From positions 1-31,649 of the forward strand of contig JBKECB010000032.1 of NCBI GenBank assembly GCA_047974165.1: a stretch of 31,649 nucleotides of DNA, read 5' to 3'. Each line of letters begins with the position of its first letter. Positions within the stretch are counted from its first letter, which is position 1. Shown here one piece after another: positions 8,279-15,799 of the stretch. The stretch comes from Lactovum sp047974165. GTDB taxonomy: Bacteria > Bacillota > Bacilli > Lactobacillales > Streptococcaceae. The notes under the pieces are model-generated. The model did no database searches and had not been told where the DNA came from. It saw nothing but the letters and a program-made list of their open reading frames with translations. Both the position numbers and the translations under genes were made by a program.

Positions 8279-9070
8279 ATGTATCAAATTGCATTTATAG
8301 ACTTAGATGGAACATTATTAGATAAAGAACAAAAAATCTCAAAAAGAAATATTTTAGCTATTCATCAAGCCTTCAATAAAGGAAAGAAAATATATATTAA
8401 CTCTGGACGGTCACCTGAAGATGTTAGGCAACTACTAAAAAAGTACCAACTTTCAGTCCCATTTATTGCATCAAATGGAGCTTGGATAGAAGATGAGACT
8501 GGATTTACTTCTTCTTTTTTAGGAGAAGAAAATTGCCTAAAAATTAAAGAAATAGCTCAAAAATTAAATTTAAGTATTGTTTGGAATACGTCTGAAAAAA
8601 ATTATTTTGATTTAAATGGGCTTAGTTTAAATAAAGAGAAACAAAAAAAATTAGAGATAATTTTAGAAAAGGGAAAAGCAGAAGTTTTAGAGCTAGCTAA
8701 AAGTAAAAAGTCTTTAATTTTAAATGCTTCATTAATTAATTTGTCAGGAAAAGAAAACTCTTCTTTTGTTAAAGAACTCAATCAAATTGAAGAGGTGGAG
8801 GCTCTGTCAACATCAACAGTAACAATTGACTGTAACTTGAAAGGAATAAATAAAGGAACAGCCATCTCTCTTCTTTTAAAAAGATTGAATATAAGTAAGG
8901 AAAACGCTTTAGCAATTGGTGACCATGAAAATGATCTGGCTATGTTTGATAATGTCTCCTTTAAAATAGCCATGGGAAATGCTCTGGACATTTTAAAAGA
9001 AAAAGCAGATGAAATTACTCAAACAAATGATGAAGATGCTGTTGCATTAAGTTTAGAAAAATATTTATAA
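8279..9070 (+). CDS. Cof-type HAD-superfamily sugar-phosphatase-like hydrolase
   Basis: 263-residue cytoplasmic phosphatase of the Cof/IIB HAD class. Motif I is IDLDGTLLD (D8 nucleophile, D10 acid/base), motif II NSGRSPE, motif III contains the lysine of LKGINKGTAI, and motif IV is GDHENDLAMF with the two metal-binding Asp; most relatives have N where this has H. Such enzymes dephosphorylate sugar phosphates, pyridoxal phosphate or flavin nucleotides; which one is not visible. Its place after the glycosidase operon suggests sugar-phosphate detoxification, but this is inference. AAAGGAG is well placed before the ATG. Confidence 0.9.
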   Translation: MYQIAFIDLDGTLLDKEQKISKRNILAIHQAFNKGKKIYINSGRSPEDVRQLLKKYQLSVPFIASNGAWIEDETGFTSSFLGEENCLKIKEIAQKLNLSIVWNTSEKNYFDLNGLSLNKEKQKKLEIILEKGKAEVLELAKSKKSLILNASLINLSGKENSSFVKELNQIEEVEALSTSTVTIDCNLKGINKGTAISLLLKRLNISKENALAIGDHENDLAMFDNVSFKIAMGNALDILKEKADEITQTNDEDAVALSLEKYL

Positions 9071-9080
9071 ATTTTTCTTC

Positions 9081-9109
9081 TTGACATTAAAGAAATGAAA
9101 ACGTATAAT
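9081..9109 (+). promoter_or_regulatory. Consensus promoter of nagB
   Basis: Perfect TTGACA (9081-9086), 17-base spacer, perfect TATAAT (9104-9109). This is the best canonical promoter in the window. Confidence 0.9.
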
Positions 9110-9123
9110 TGGTGTATACCGAT
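9096..9123 (+). promoter_or_regulatory. Overlapping cre-like site and GntR/HutC-type operator at nagB
   Basis: TGAAAACGTATAAT (9096-9109) has a perfect left half of a CcpA site over the -10 box; its right half is poor. Directly after it, AATTGGTGTATACCGAT (9107-9123) is an imperfect palindrome with TTGGT/ACCGA arms, the form of operators of NagR/YvoA-like GntR/HutC repressors that control amino-sugar genes. Both would cover the promoter and start of transcription. Confidence 0.5.
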
Positions 9124-9143
9124 AATATAAGGAGAATTTTTTA

Positions 9144-9848
9144 ATGAAAATAATTAAAGTTAAAAATCAAGAAGAAGCAGCTAACGTTGCCTTTGATATT
9201 TTTCAAAGGGCTTTAGAAAAAGGTGCAAAAGTACTTGGATTGGCAACAGGCTCAACGCCAATTCAGTTTTATAAAAAAATTACAGAGTCAAACTTAAACT
9301 TATCAGATCTTATTAGTATCAATCTTGATGAGTATGTTGGCCTTGATGGAGGCTCAGAGCAGTCTTACCGTTATTTTATGCAAAGTCATCTTTTTAATAT
9401 TAAACCTTTGAGGGCAACGTTTTTACCTAATGGAAAGGCAACAGATTTAGAAGCATATACAAAAGAGTATGATCAAATTATTGAGCAATATCCTATTGAC
9501 TGGCAGATTTTAGGTCTTGGACAAAATGGGCATATTGGTTTTAATGAGCCTGGAACAAGCTTTGAAACAAAAACTCACTTGGTAGATCTAACACCTTCTA
9601 CAATTACAGCTAATGCACGTTTTTTTGAAAAATCTGAGGATGTACCAAGTCAAGCGATTTCGATGGGGATTGCAAGTATTATGCAATCAAAAGAGATTCT
9701 ACTCATGGCATTTGGAGAATCTAAAGCTTTGGCAGTAAAGGGAATGATTGAAGGAGAAATTACAGAAGAATTACCTGCAAGTATTTTACAAAAGCATCCG
9801 AATGTTACGATTATTTTAGATGATGCCGCTGCAAGTTTGTTGAGTTAA
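9144..9848 (+). CDS. nagB: Glucosamine-6-phosphate deaminase
   Basis: 234-residue cytoplasmic enzyme converting glucosamine 6-phosphate to fructose 6-phosphate and ammonia, the step by which amino sugars enter glycolysis. It has the short Gram-positive length. Seen: LATGSTPIQFY (phosphate-binding loop), INLDEYVGL with D62 as general base, and LGLGQNGHIGFNEPG with N128, H130 and E135 for ring opening. AAGGAG lies about 9 bases before the ATG. It is a single-gene unit with a strong regulated promoter and its own terminator. Confidence 0.96.
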   Translation: MKIIKVKNQEEAANVAFDIFQRALEKGAKVLGLATGSTPIQFYKKITESNLNLSDLISINLDEYVGLDGGSEQSYRYFMQSHLFNIKPLRATFLPNGKATDLEAYTKEYDQIIEQYPIDWQILGLGQNGHIGFNEPGTSFETKTHLVDLTPSTITANARFFEKSEDVPSQAISMGIASIMQSKEILLMAFGESKALAVKGMIEGEITEELPASILQKHPNVTIILDDAAASLLS

Positions 9849-9851
9849 TAA

Positions 9852-9883
9852 AAAAATCTTATTTAGTTTTAAATAAGATTTTT
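9852..9883 (+). terminator. Terminator of nagB
   Basis: A 14-bp stem (9852-9865 and 9870-9883) with loop GTTT and a T-rich 3' arm, starting 3 bases after the nagB stop. Confidence 0.88.
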
Positions 9884-9908
9884 AATTTTATTAGAAGATG
9901 TAAAAGTA

Positions 9909-9926
9909 TGTTAAAATAGTAGTCTA
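9909..9926 (+). promoter_or_regulatory. Extended -10 promoter, predicted leaderless start
   Basis: TG-T-TAAAAT (9909-9917) is followed after 8 bases by the ATG at 9926. There is no Shine-Dalgarno, so the transcript probably begins within a few bases of the start codon. Confidence 0.6.
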
Positions 9927-10813
9927 TGTTAGGAATTATGTATGCACTTGTCCCAATGATTTGTTGGGGATTGATTGGCTTTGTCGCCAATTTTATTGGT
10001 GGTTCTGCGAAACAGCAGACTTTAGGTATGACTTTAGGAGCTTTTATTTTTGCTTTTGTAGTCTTTCTCATTCGTCGACCAGAGTTAAGCTGGCAGATTA
10101 TTTTATTAGGTATTGTAGGAGGATTGATTTGGTCTGTTGGACAATCTGGTCAGTTTTATTCAATGAAATACTTAGGAGTTGCGATGGCTAGTCCACTTTC
10201 AGGTGGTTTTCAGCTTGTACTTGCAGCTCTTTTGGGAGTATTTGTATTTGGAGAATGGATACGTCCTATCCAATATATTGTTGGATTTTTAGCCCTTGCA
10301 GTATTGATTATTGCCTTTTACTTTTCAGCAAAAAAAGATCCTGAAAATACTGTAGAGTTTGAAGGTTTAAATTTATCAAAAGGTTTTATTGCTTTAATTT
10401 ATTCAACGATAGGATATGTTACTTATGTTACTTTGTTTAATAACTTGGCTCAACTCTTTTGGGGAATCGAAGTTGATACCTTGACGATTATTTTACCGAT
10501 GTCATTTGGAATGATTGCTGGAGCTTTGATTTTGGCAGGAGGAAAAGTCCCAATGACAAAAGAAGTTGGAAAAAATATGCTTTTAGGTCTACAATGGGGG
10601 CTAGGAAATGTCTTTCTTTTACTTGCCGCAAATGAAGCTGGAATTACGATTGCCTTAACCTTCTCTCAGCTAGGTGTTCTTCTATCAACAATTGGAAGTA
10701 TTTTATTTCTTGGAGAGAAAAAGACTAAAAAGGAGTTAACTTATCTTACACTTGGAGGCTTACTTTTTGCTTTAGGAGCTATTTTACTAGCTGTTGTAAA
10801 GATTAAATTATAA
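9926..10813 (+). CDS. GRP-family glucose/ribose uptake transporter (GlcU/RbsU-like)
   Basis: 295-residue polytopic membrane protein with about ten hydrophobic segments in two similar halves, the drug/metabolite-transporter fold used by the glucose/ribose porter family. Matches in style to GlcU/RbsU: the N-terminus MLGIMYALVPMICWGLIGFV, GLIWSVGQSGQFYSMKYLGVAMASP, and the C-terminal FLGEKKTKKE loop. It would import a monosaccharide by proton coupling, independent of the PTS. Ribose or glucose cannot be told apart here. It has its own promoter and a terminator on both sides. Confidence 0.85.
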   Translation: MLGIMYALVPMICWGLIGFVANFIGGSAKQQTLGMTLGAFIFAFVVFLIRRPELSWQIILLGIVGGLIWSVGQSGQFYSMKYLGVAMASPLSGGFQLVLAALLGVFVFGEWIRPIQYIVGFLALAVLIIAFYFSAKKDPENTVEFEGLNLSKGFIALIYSTIGYVTYVTLFNNLAQLFWGIEVDTLTIILPMSFGMIAGALILAGGKVPMTKEVGKNMLLGLQWGLGNVFLLLAANEAGITIALTFSQLGVLLSTIGSILFLGEKKTKKELTYLTLGGLLFALGAILLAVVKIKL

Positions 10814-10845
10814 AAAATAGCAAACTTTAATGTTTGTTATTTTTT
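10812..10845. terminator. Bidirectional terminator between convergent genes
   Basis: A 14-bp stem with one G-T pair (10812-10825 and 10832-10845), A-rich on the left and T-rich on the right. It overlaps the ends of the sugar transporter and of the minus-strand phosphoesterase. Confidence 0.88.
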
Positions 10846-11734
10846 AAAAATCAATGAAATGACTTGCTAATTTAAATTCCTTTTTTAGATTTTCTTGCCG
10901 AAAGTTAAGCCATTCTGGGCTTTTTTTTATAGCATTATATTGTTTTCTAATTTGTTGAGAATGAGAGATTTTAAGTTCAGGAAAGGCTAAGAAAAAATCT
11001 TGTAAAATCTGCCATTCATAAGTATAGCCTAGAGGCTTTGCATGATATAAAATACCATCGATGAGTTGAGGAGAATAACGTTGGTGAATATGTCCAAAGA
11101 TAACTTCTTTTATCTGAGGATATCGAATGAAAAGTTCATGAAATCTCTGAGAGCCTAAAAAAGCATTAAATCTTGAAAATTTTTCATATCGTGTTTTAAT
11201 AATAAATGAAGAATGAGGGACAAAATGTAGGATTAAAAGAATTTCTTTTTTCTCATTTTTTAAAATATCTTCTAAACGCCATAAAATCTGATCTGTAATT
11301 TCTTTGTCTGTTAATGTTCGATGAATTTTTCTATCGAAGTAAAAATTATTTTTAAAATGAAGTATTTTTGAATGATTTTGTTCATAAAAGCTATAATCAT
11401 ACCAACCATGACATGCAATTATTCTTTTTTGACCTAAGTCTTTGATAAAAAAATCTTTATCATTTATCTCATCTTCTGTTAAATTTAACATGTCATGATT
11501 TCCTAAATTATAACTGACTTTATACTTTTCTGAAAGAGTCTGAAAAAAAGGAGCAGTTAAATTTTGAAAATCATTACTAATATCACCTGCAAAATGTAAG
11601 TCTGTCACTTTTTCTTCCTCTAAAAAATGATTAAATAATTGATAATCTAAATCAGAAAAATGATTAGAATCAAGATGAAAGTCACTTATAATCGCTAATC
11701 TTTGATTTTTTTGTTTATTAAAGTCCTTTTTCAT
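10844..11734 (-). CDS. Calcineurin-like metallophosphoesterase
   Basis: 296-residue cytoplasmic phosphoesterase. Metal-binding motifs are in order: DFHLD near residue 18, GDI near 50, GNHD near 80, HFVPH in the middle and GHIHQ near 210. Lactococci and streptococci carry such a protein of unknown substrate; it could hydrolyse a phosphodiester or phosphomonoester. A longer frame upstream (to 11782) is rejected because it would run through the facing gene's start and lies upstream of the predicted promoter. The chosen ATG (MKKDFNKQ) lies exactly 6 bases after a TGcTATAAT element, with no Shine-Dalgarno. Confidence 0.85.
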   Translation of the reverse strand: MKKDFNKQKNQRLAIISDFHLDSNHFSDLDYQLFNHFLEEEKVTDLHFAGDISNDFQNLTAPFFQTLSEKYKVSYNLGNHDMLNLTEDEINDKDFFIKDLGQKRIIACHGWYDYSFYEQNHSKILHFKNNFYFDRKIHRTLTDKEITDQILWRLEDILKNEKKEILLILHFVPHSSFIIKTRYEKFSRFNAFLGSQRFHELFIRYPQIKEVIFGHIHQRYSPQLIDGILYHAKPLGYTYEWQILQDFFLAFPELKISHSQQIRKQYNAIKKSPEWLNFRQENLKKEFKLASHFIDF

Positions 11735-11751
11735 GATAAAATTATAGCATG
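11732..11751. promoter_or_regulatory. Interlocked divergent leaderless promoters of the phosphoesterase and queG
   Basis: The segment CATGATAAAATTATAGCATG holds, on the plus strand, TGaTAAAAT then 6 bases then ATG (queG), and on the minus strand TGcTATAAT then 6 bases then ATG (phosphoesterase). The CATG at each end contributes the TG of one promoter and the start codon of the other gene. Confidence 0.75.
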
Positions 11752-12777
11752 AATCTAAAAGAAGAAATAAGAAAATTAGCAAAAGATTTGAATATCCAAA
11801 AGATTGGCTTTACAAAAGCTGATGATTTTGAGTATCTTCGTCGCTCGTTAATTGAACAAAAGGAAAACGGACATATAAGTGGATTTGAACATAAAAATTT
11901 AGATGAGCGATTAGATCCTAAACTTTCTTTAGAAAATGCAAGGACAATTATATCGATTGCGATCGCTTACCCTTCTAAAAGTAAAAAAGCTCCCAAAACA
12001 GACTTTCGTCGTGGTTCTTTTGCACGTGCTAGCTGGGGAGAGGATTATCATTTTCTCTTAAGACGAAAGATGAAAGCTCTTGCTGAAGGTATTGAAGAGT
12101 TAGCAGGAAAGTTTGATTATAAAGCGATGGTAGATACAGGAGCACTTATTGATGTTGCAGTTGCTGCTCGTGCAGGTATTGGATTTATAGGAAAGAATGG
12201 TTTACTTATTAGTAAAGAGTATGGTTCTTGGCTCTATCTTGGTGAGTTGATTACAAATCTTGAGATTGAAGAAGATGAGGCAGTTGATTATGGATGTGGT
12301 GATTGTACACGTTGTGTTGACTTTTGTCCGACAAATGCCTTGTTAGGTGACGGACGATTAAATGCCCAACGTTGTTTAAGCTTTCAGACACAAAATAAAG
12401 GGATGTTAGCCGAAGAATATCGTGAAAAGATGAAGACAGTTATTTATGGATGTGACATTTGTCAGTTAGTTTGCCCTTATAATAAAGGAATTGATAATCA
12501 TTTTCATCCAGAACTTGAGGCAGAACCTGAGCTTGTTTATCCAGAATTAATTCCCCTTCAAGAGCTAACAAATCGAGAATTTAAAGAAAAATTTGGACAT
12601 ATGGCAGGAAGCTGGCGAGGAAAAAATCCTATTCAACGTAATGCAATTTATGCATTGGCCAATGCCAATGACAAAACAGCAATTCCAAAACTTCGAGAAA
12701 TTATAGAAAATGATCCTAGAGATTACATGGTAGATGCTGCTGAATGGGCTTTAAATAAGCTTGAAAGGAAGAAATAA
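11749..12777 (+). CDS. queG: Epoxyqueuosine reductase
   Basis: 342-residue cobalamin-dependent iron-sulfur enzyme making the last step of queuosine biosynthesis on tRNA. Two 4Fe-4S motifs are visible: CGDCTRCVDFCP from C183 and CDICQLVCP from C235. The N-terminal cobalamin-binding part and a C-terminal HEAT-like region (ANANDKTAIPKLREI) complete the usual architecture. The start is the ATG 6 bases after TGaTAAAAT with no ribosome binding site, so the mRNA is predicted to begin at the start codon. No other queuosine genes lie in the window. Confidence 0.95.
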   Translation: MNLKEEIRKLAKDLNIQKIGFTKADDFEYLRRSLIEQKENGHISGFEHKNLDERLDPKLSLENARTIISIAIAYPSKSKKAPKTDFRRGSFARASWGEDYHFLLRRKMKALAEGIEELAGKFDYKAMVDTGALIDVAVAARAGIGFIGKNGLLISKEYGSWLYLGELITNLEIEEDEAVDYGCGDCTRCVDFCPTNALLGDGRLNAQRCLSFQTQNKGMLAEEYREKMKTVIYGCDICQLVCPYNKGIDNHFHPELEAEPELVYPELIPLQELTNREFKEKFGHMAGSWRGKNPIQRNAIYALANANDKTAIPKLREIIENDPRDYMVDAAEWALNKLERKK

Positions 12778-12807
12778 TTCTTTCAGTATCATAAACACCT
12801 ATAAATA

Positions 12808-12825
12808 TGCTAAAATAAGCATATG
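12808..12825 (+). promoter_or_regulatory. Extended -10 promoter of prfB, predicted leaderless start
   Basis: TG-C-TAAAAT (12808-12816), then 6 bases, then ATG at 12823. No Shine-Dalgarno precedes it. Confidence 0.7.
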
Positions 12826-13923
12826 GAATTTTCAGAAATACGTAAAATCTTAGAAGAGCAAGAAAAAAAGATTCTTGAAATTGCAAAATCTTTAGACTTA
12901 GAAAGATTAGAAGAAGATATTGCACTTTTAGATAATGATATGCTTGATCCTAATTTTTGGAACAATCAATCAGAAGCTCAAAAAACGATTGATAAATCTA
13001 ATGCTTTAAAAGCACAATTTAATGGTTATAAAGAAATGGCAAACCTCTCTGAGGAAAATGGGGCACTTCTTGAAATGTTACAAGAAGAAGCAGATGAAGA
13101 ATTAAAAACTGAACTTGAAGAGTCAACTTTAGAGCTCTCAAAGAAAATCTCATCTTTTGAGTTAGATATTTTACTCAACCAACCATATGATCATATGAAT
13201 GCAATTTTAGAAATTCATCCAGGCTCAGGTGGTACTGAAGCACAGGATTGGGGTTCAATGCTGATGCGAATGTATACACGCTGGGGAGAAGCTCATAACT
13301 TTAAAGTGAGTATCTTAGACTATCAAGATGGTGATGTGGCTGGACTTAAGTCTGTAACGATAAAATTTACAGGGCATAATGCTTTTGGCTATCTAAAGGC
13401 TGAAAAAGGTGTGCATCGTTTGGTTAGAATTTCACCATTTGATTCTTCAAATAGAAGGCATACGAGTTTTACCTCAATCGACGTTATGCCTGAGCTTGAT
13501 GATTCTATCACGATAGAAATTAGTAAGTCTGATATAAAGCGTGACACCTTCCATGCAGGAGGAGCAGGAGGTCAAAATGTAAATAAGGTTTCCACAGGAA
13601 TCCGATTAACTCATATTCCAACTGGAATTGTCGTTCAGTCAACCATTGATAGAACCCAGTATGGAAATGAAGATATTGCTTATAATATGTTACGTTCAAA
13701 GCTTTATCAACTCGAGCTTGAAAAACAGCAGGCTGAAGTTGATGCTTTGCGTGGTGAACAGTCGGAAATTAGTTGGGGCTCACAAATACGTTCTTATGTC
13801 TTTATGCCTTATCAGTTAGTAAAAGATACCCGAACAGGCTATGAAAATGGTCAGATTGATAAAGTAATGGATGGAGAAATCGATGGTTTTATCGATGCAT
13901 ATCTTCGTTGGCTAACTTTATAA
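12823..13923 (+). CDS. prfB: Peptide chain release factor 2, without programmed frameshift
   Basis: 366-residue release factor that ends translation at UGA and UAA. The codon-recognition motif SPF (VRISPFDSS) and the catalytic GGQ (G249 G250 Q251 in HAGGAGGQNVN) are present. In many bacteria prfB carries an in-frame UGA near codon 25, read by +1 frameshift at CTTTGAC. Here codons 23-25 read TCT TTA GAC and the frame is open throughout; the SLDLE sequence that normally straddles the shift is intact. No internal Shine-Dalgarno-like AGGGGG stands before it. So autoregulation by frameshift is absent. ftsEX follows, as in other Streptococcaceae. Confidence 0.96.
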   Translation: MEFSEIRKILEEQEKKILEIAKSLDLERLEEDIALLDNDMLDPNFWNNQSEAQKTIDKSNALKAQFNGYKEMANLSEENGALLEMLQEEADEELKTELEESTLELSKKISSFELDILLNQPYDHMNAILEIHPGSGGTEAQDWGSMLMRMYTRWGEAHNFKVSILDYQDGDVAGLKSVTIKFTGHNAFGYLKAEKGVHRLVRISPFDSSNRRHTSFTSIDVMPELDDSITIEISKSDIKRDTFHAGGAGGQNVNKVSTGIRLTHIPTGIVVQSTIDRTQYGNEDIAYNMLRSKLYQLELEKQQAEVDALRGEQSEISWGSQIRSYVFMPYQLVKDTRTGYENGQIDKVMDGEIDGFIDAYLRWLTL

Positions 13924-13971
13924 ACAAAAAACTCCTTTTGTAAAAAAGGGGAAGAGATACTTTTATTAGTA

Positions 13972-14003
13972 TGTTATAATAATGTGATAGTCTTAGATTG
14001 GAG
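13972..14003 (+). promoter_or_regulatory. Extended -10 promoter and ribosome binding site of ftsEX
   Basis: TG-T-TATAAT at 13972-13980. Here a leader of about 25 bases with TTGGAG (13998-14003) precedes the ATG at 14012, unlike the leaderless genes nearby. Upstream, an 8-bp inverted repeat CTCCTTTT/AAAAGGGG (about 13932-13951) lacks a T run and is at best a weak terminator for prfB. Confidence 0.65.
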
Positions 14004-14011
14004 ATTTATAT

Positions 14012-14704
14012 ATGGCAATTGTTGAACTCAACAATGTGACAAAAAGATATTCGAATGGAACAACTGCTTTACGTGGTATTTCAGCAACACTTACTGCAGG
14101 GGAGTTTGTTTACTTAGTTGGCCCTTCTGGTGCTGGTAAGTCAACATTCATGAAAATTTTATACCGAGAGTTAAGACCCGATAAAGGAAATGCAAAAATT
14201 TCAGGTTTTGATCTCTTAAGGATGAAAAAAAGACAAGTCCCTTTACTTCGCCGTTCTGTTGGCGTTGTTTTTCAGGATTATAAACTTTTACCTAAAAAAA
14301 CAGTTTATGAAAATATTGCCTATGCGATGGAAGTTGTTGGAAAAAGACCTTATGAAATTCGTAAGCGTGTTATGGAAGTTTTAGATCTTGTCGGTCTAAA
14401 GCATAAAGTTCGTTCCTTCCCAGATGAATTATCTGGTGGAGAACAACAACGTATAGCAATTGCACGTTCAATCGCTAATTCACCCAAGCTACTTATTGCT
14501 GATGAGCCGACAGGTAACTTAGATCCTGAAAATTCTTGGGAAATTATGAATTTATTAGAAAAAATCAATCTCCAAGGAACAACAATTTTAATGGCAACTC
14601 ATAATTCACAAATTGTGAACACCTTAAAACATCGAGTAATTGCAATTGAAAATGGGCAGATTGTCCGTGACCAAGAAGAAGGAGAGTACGGATACGATGA
14701 TTAG
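14012..14704 (+). CDS. ftsE: Cell division ATP-binding protein FtsE
   Basis: 230-residue ABC ATPase that with FtsX activates peptidoglycan hydrolases at the septum (PcsB in streptococci). Walker A GPSGAGKST, signature LSGGEQQR, Walker B LLIADEPTGNLDP and the switch histidine in MATHN are all intact. It ends inside the start of ftsX, with 8 bases of overlap, the classical coupling of this pair. Confidence 0.97.
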   Translation: MAIVELNNVTKRYSNGTTALRGISATLTAGEFVYLVGPSGAGKSTFMKILYRELRPDKGNAKISGFDLLRMKKRQVPLLRRSVGVVFQDYKLLPKKTVYENIAYAMEVVGKRPYEIRKRVMEVLDLVGLKHKVRSFPDELSGGEQQRIAIARSIANSPKLLIADEPTGNLDPENSWEIMNLLEKINLQGTTILMATHNSQIVNTLKHRVIAIENGQIVRDQEEGEYGYDD

Positions 14705-15632
14705 AGTATTTTTTAGACATGTATGGGATTCGCTTAAGAATCTAAAGAGAAATGGATGGATGACAATCGCTGCTGTTTCTTCTGTAATGATTACTCTCGT
14801 TTTGGTAGGACTTTTTCTCTCACTTATATTAAATACAACCAAGCTTGCTAAAGATTTAGAAAGTAATGTTCGTGTGGTCACTTATATGAAGTTAGATGTG
14901 CATGACCAGCAGCAGCAAATTACAAATCCTGATGATGCAAATTCACAGATTGCAAACCCTAACTATAAAAAAGTTTATAATGAAATTTCAAAAATTGAAC
15001 ATGTTTCTAGTATTGAGTTTTCTAGTAAGGAGCAACAACTTGAAAACTTGACTAAAAGTTTAGGAGAGGTTTGGAATCTTTATAAAGGTGATGCGAATCC
15101 ACTTTATGATGCTTATATAATTCGTGTGGATGAGCCTGGAAATGTGGATACAGTTACGAAGAAAGTTAAAGAACTTTCATCTGTTTATGATGCAAATAAT
15201 GGTGGAACAAATACTAAACAGATTTTTGCATTTTCTAAAGTTATTCGAACTTGGGGAACAGTATTTGCTGGGCTATTAATTTTTATTGCGGTATTCTTAA
15301 TTTCCAATACCATTCGTATTACAATTATTTCTCGTTCACGTGAGATTCAAATCATGCGACTTGTTGGAGCAAAGAATGGATATATTCGTTGGCCTTTCTT
15401 CTTAGAAGGAGCTTGGGTTGGTTTGATTGGAGCAATTTTACCTGTAGTAGGAATTTTCTTTGTTTATCGAATTGCTTATGAAGGCTTTCAGCCGTCTCTT
15501 ACTGGAAATGAGCTTTATTTGTATACACCCGCAAAATTTATTCCTATGATGGCTATTATTTTAGCTACATTAGGAGTTATCATCGGATCGGTGGGAGCAA
15601 CTATTTCAATGCGACGTTATCTTAAGGCTTAA
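14697..15632 (+). CDS. ftsX: Cell division membrane protein FtsX
   Basis: 311-residue partner of FtsE. A cytoplasmic N-terminus (MIRVFFRHVWDSLKNLKRN) precedes TM1 (about 22-46). A large extracellular domain (about 50-195) follows, which in streptococci contacts the hydrolase PcsB. Three more TM segments follow in the C-terminal third, with the motif NTIRITIISRSREIQIMRLVGA. An earlier in-frame ATG at 14640 lies deep in ftsE and is rejected; the ATG at 14697 has AAGGAG 11 or so bases upstream. The extracellular domain has a glutamine-rich stretch (HDQQQQI). Confidence 0.96.
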   Translation: MIRVFFRHVWDSLKNLKRNGWMTIAAVSSVMITLVLVGLFLSLILNTTKLAKDLESNVRVVTYMKLDVHDQQQQITNPDDANSQIANPNYKKVYNEISKIEHVSSIEFSSKEQQLENLTKSLGEVWNLYKGDANPLYDAYIIRVDEPGNVDTVTKKVKELSSVYDANNGGTNTKQIFAFSKVIRTWGTVFAGLLIFIAVFLISNTIRITIISRSREIQIMRLVGAKNGYIRWPFFLEGAWVGLIGAILPVVGIFFVYRIAYEGFQPSLTGNELYLYTPAKFIPMMAIILATLGVIIGSVGATISMRRYLKA

Positions 15633-15634
15633 AG

Positions 15635-15675
15635 AAAATAAAAGGATGAAATTAATTTTTCATCTTTTATTTTTT
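15635..15675 (+). terminator. Terminator of ftsEX
   Basis: Long A/T-rich stem with one bulged G, left arm 15635-15651 and right arm about 15658-15673, loop TTAATT, ending in a T-run. Confidence 0.8.
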
Positions 15676-15728
15676 AATTATCAAAGTCAAAATTTCTTTC
15701 TCACTATTTTTTTATATACGAAATGATA

Positions 15729-15750
15729 TATAATACTTTTAAAAAGTATT
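15729..15750 (+). promoter_or_regulatory. Relic promoter region with inverted repeat
   Basis: A TATAAT (15729-15734) overlaps a perfect 9-bp inverted repeat AATACTTTT/AAAAGTATT (15732-15750, one central base). It stands about 66 bases before the decayed glycosyltransferase and may be its old promoter with an operator. Confidence 0.4.
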
Positions 15751-15799
15751 TAATAAATAATTATAAAAATTCTTTTAACATAGAAAGCAGTCTAAAAAT

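Noticed and set aside
11735..11782. Longer minus-strand start for the phosphoesterase
   Set aside because: It would extend through the predicted promoter and into queG, and the added hydrophobic residues are not family sequence.
14640..14696. Upstream ATG for ftsX inside ftsE
   Set aside because: Lies 57 bases within ftsE without a ribosome binding site; FtsX proteins start with the MIRVFFRH-like segment.
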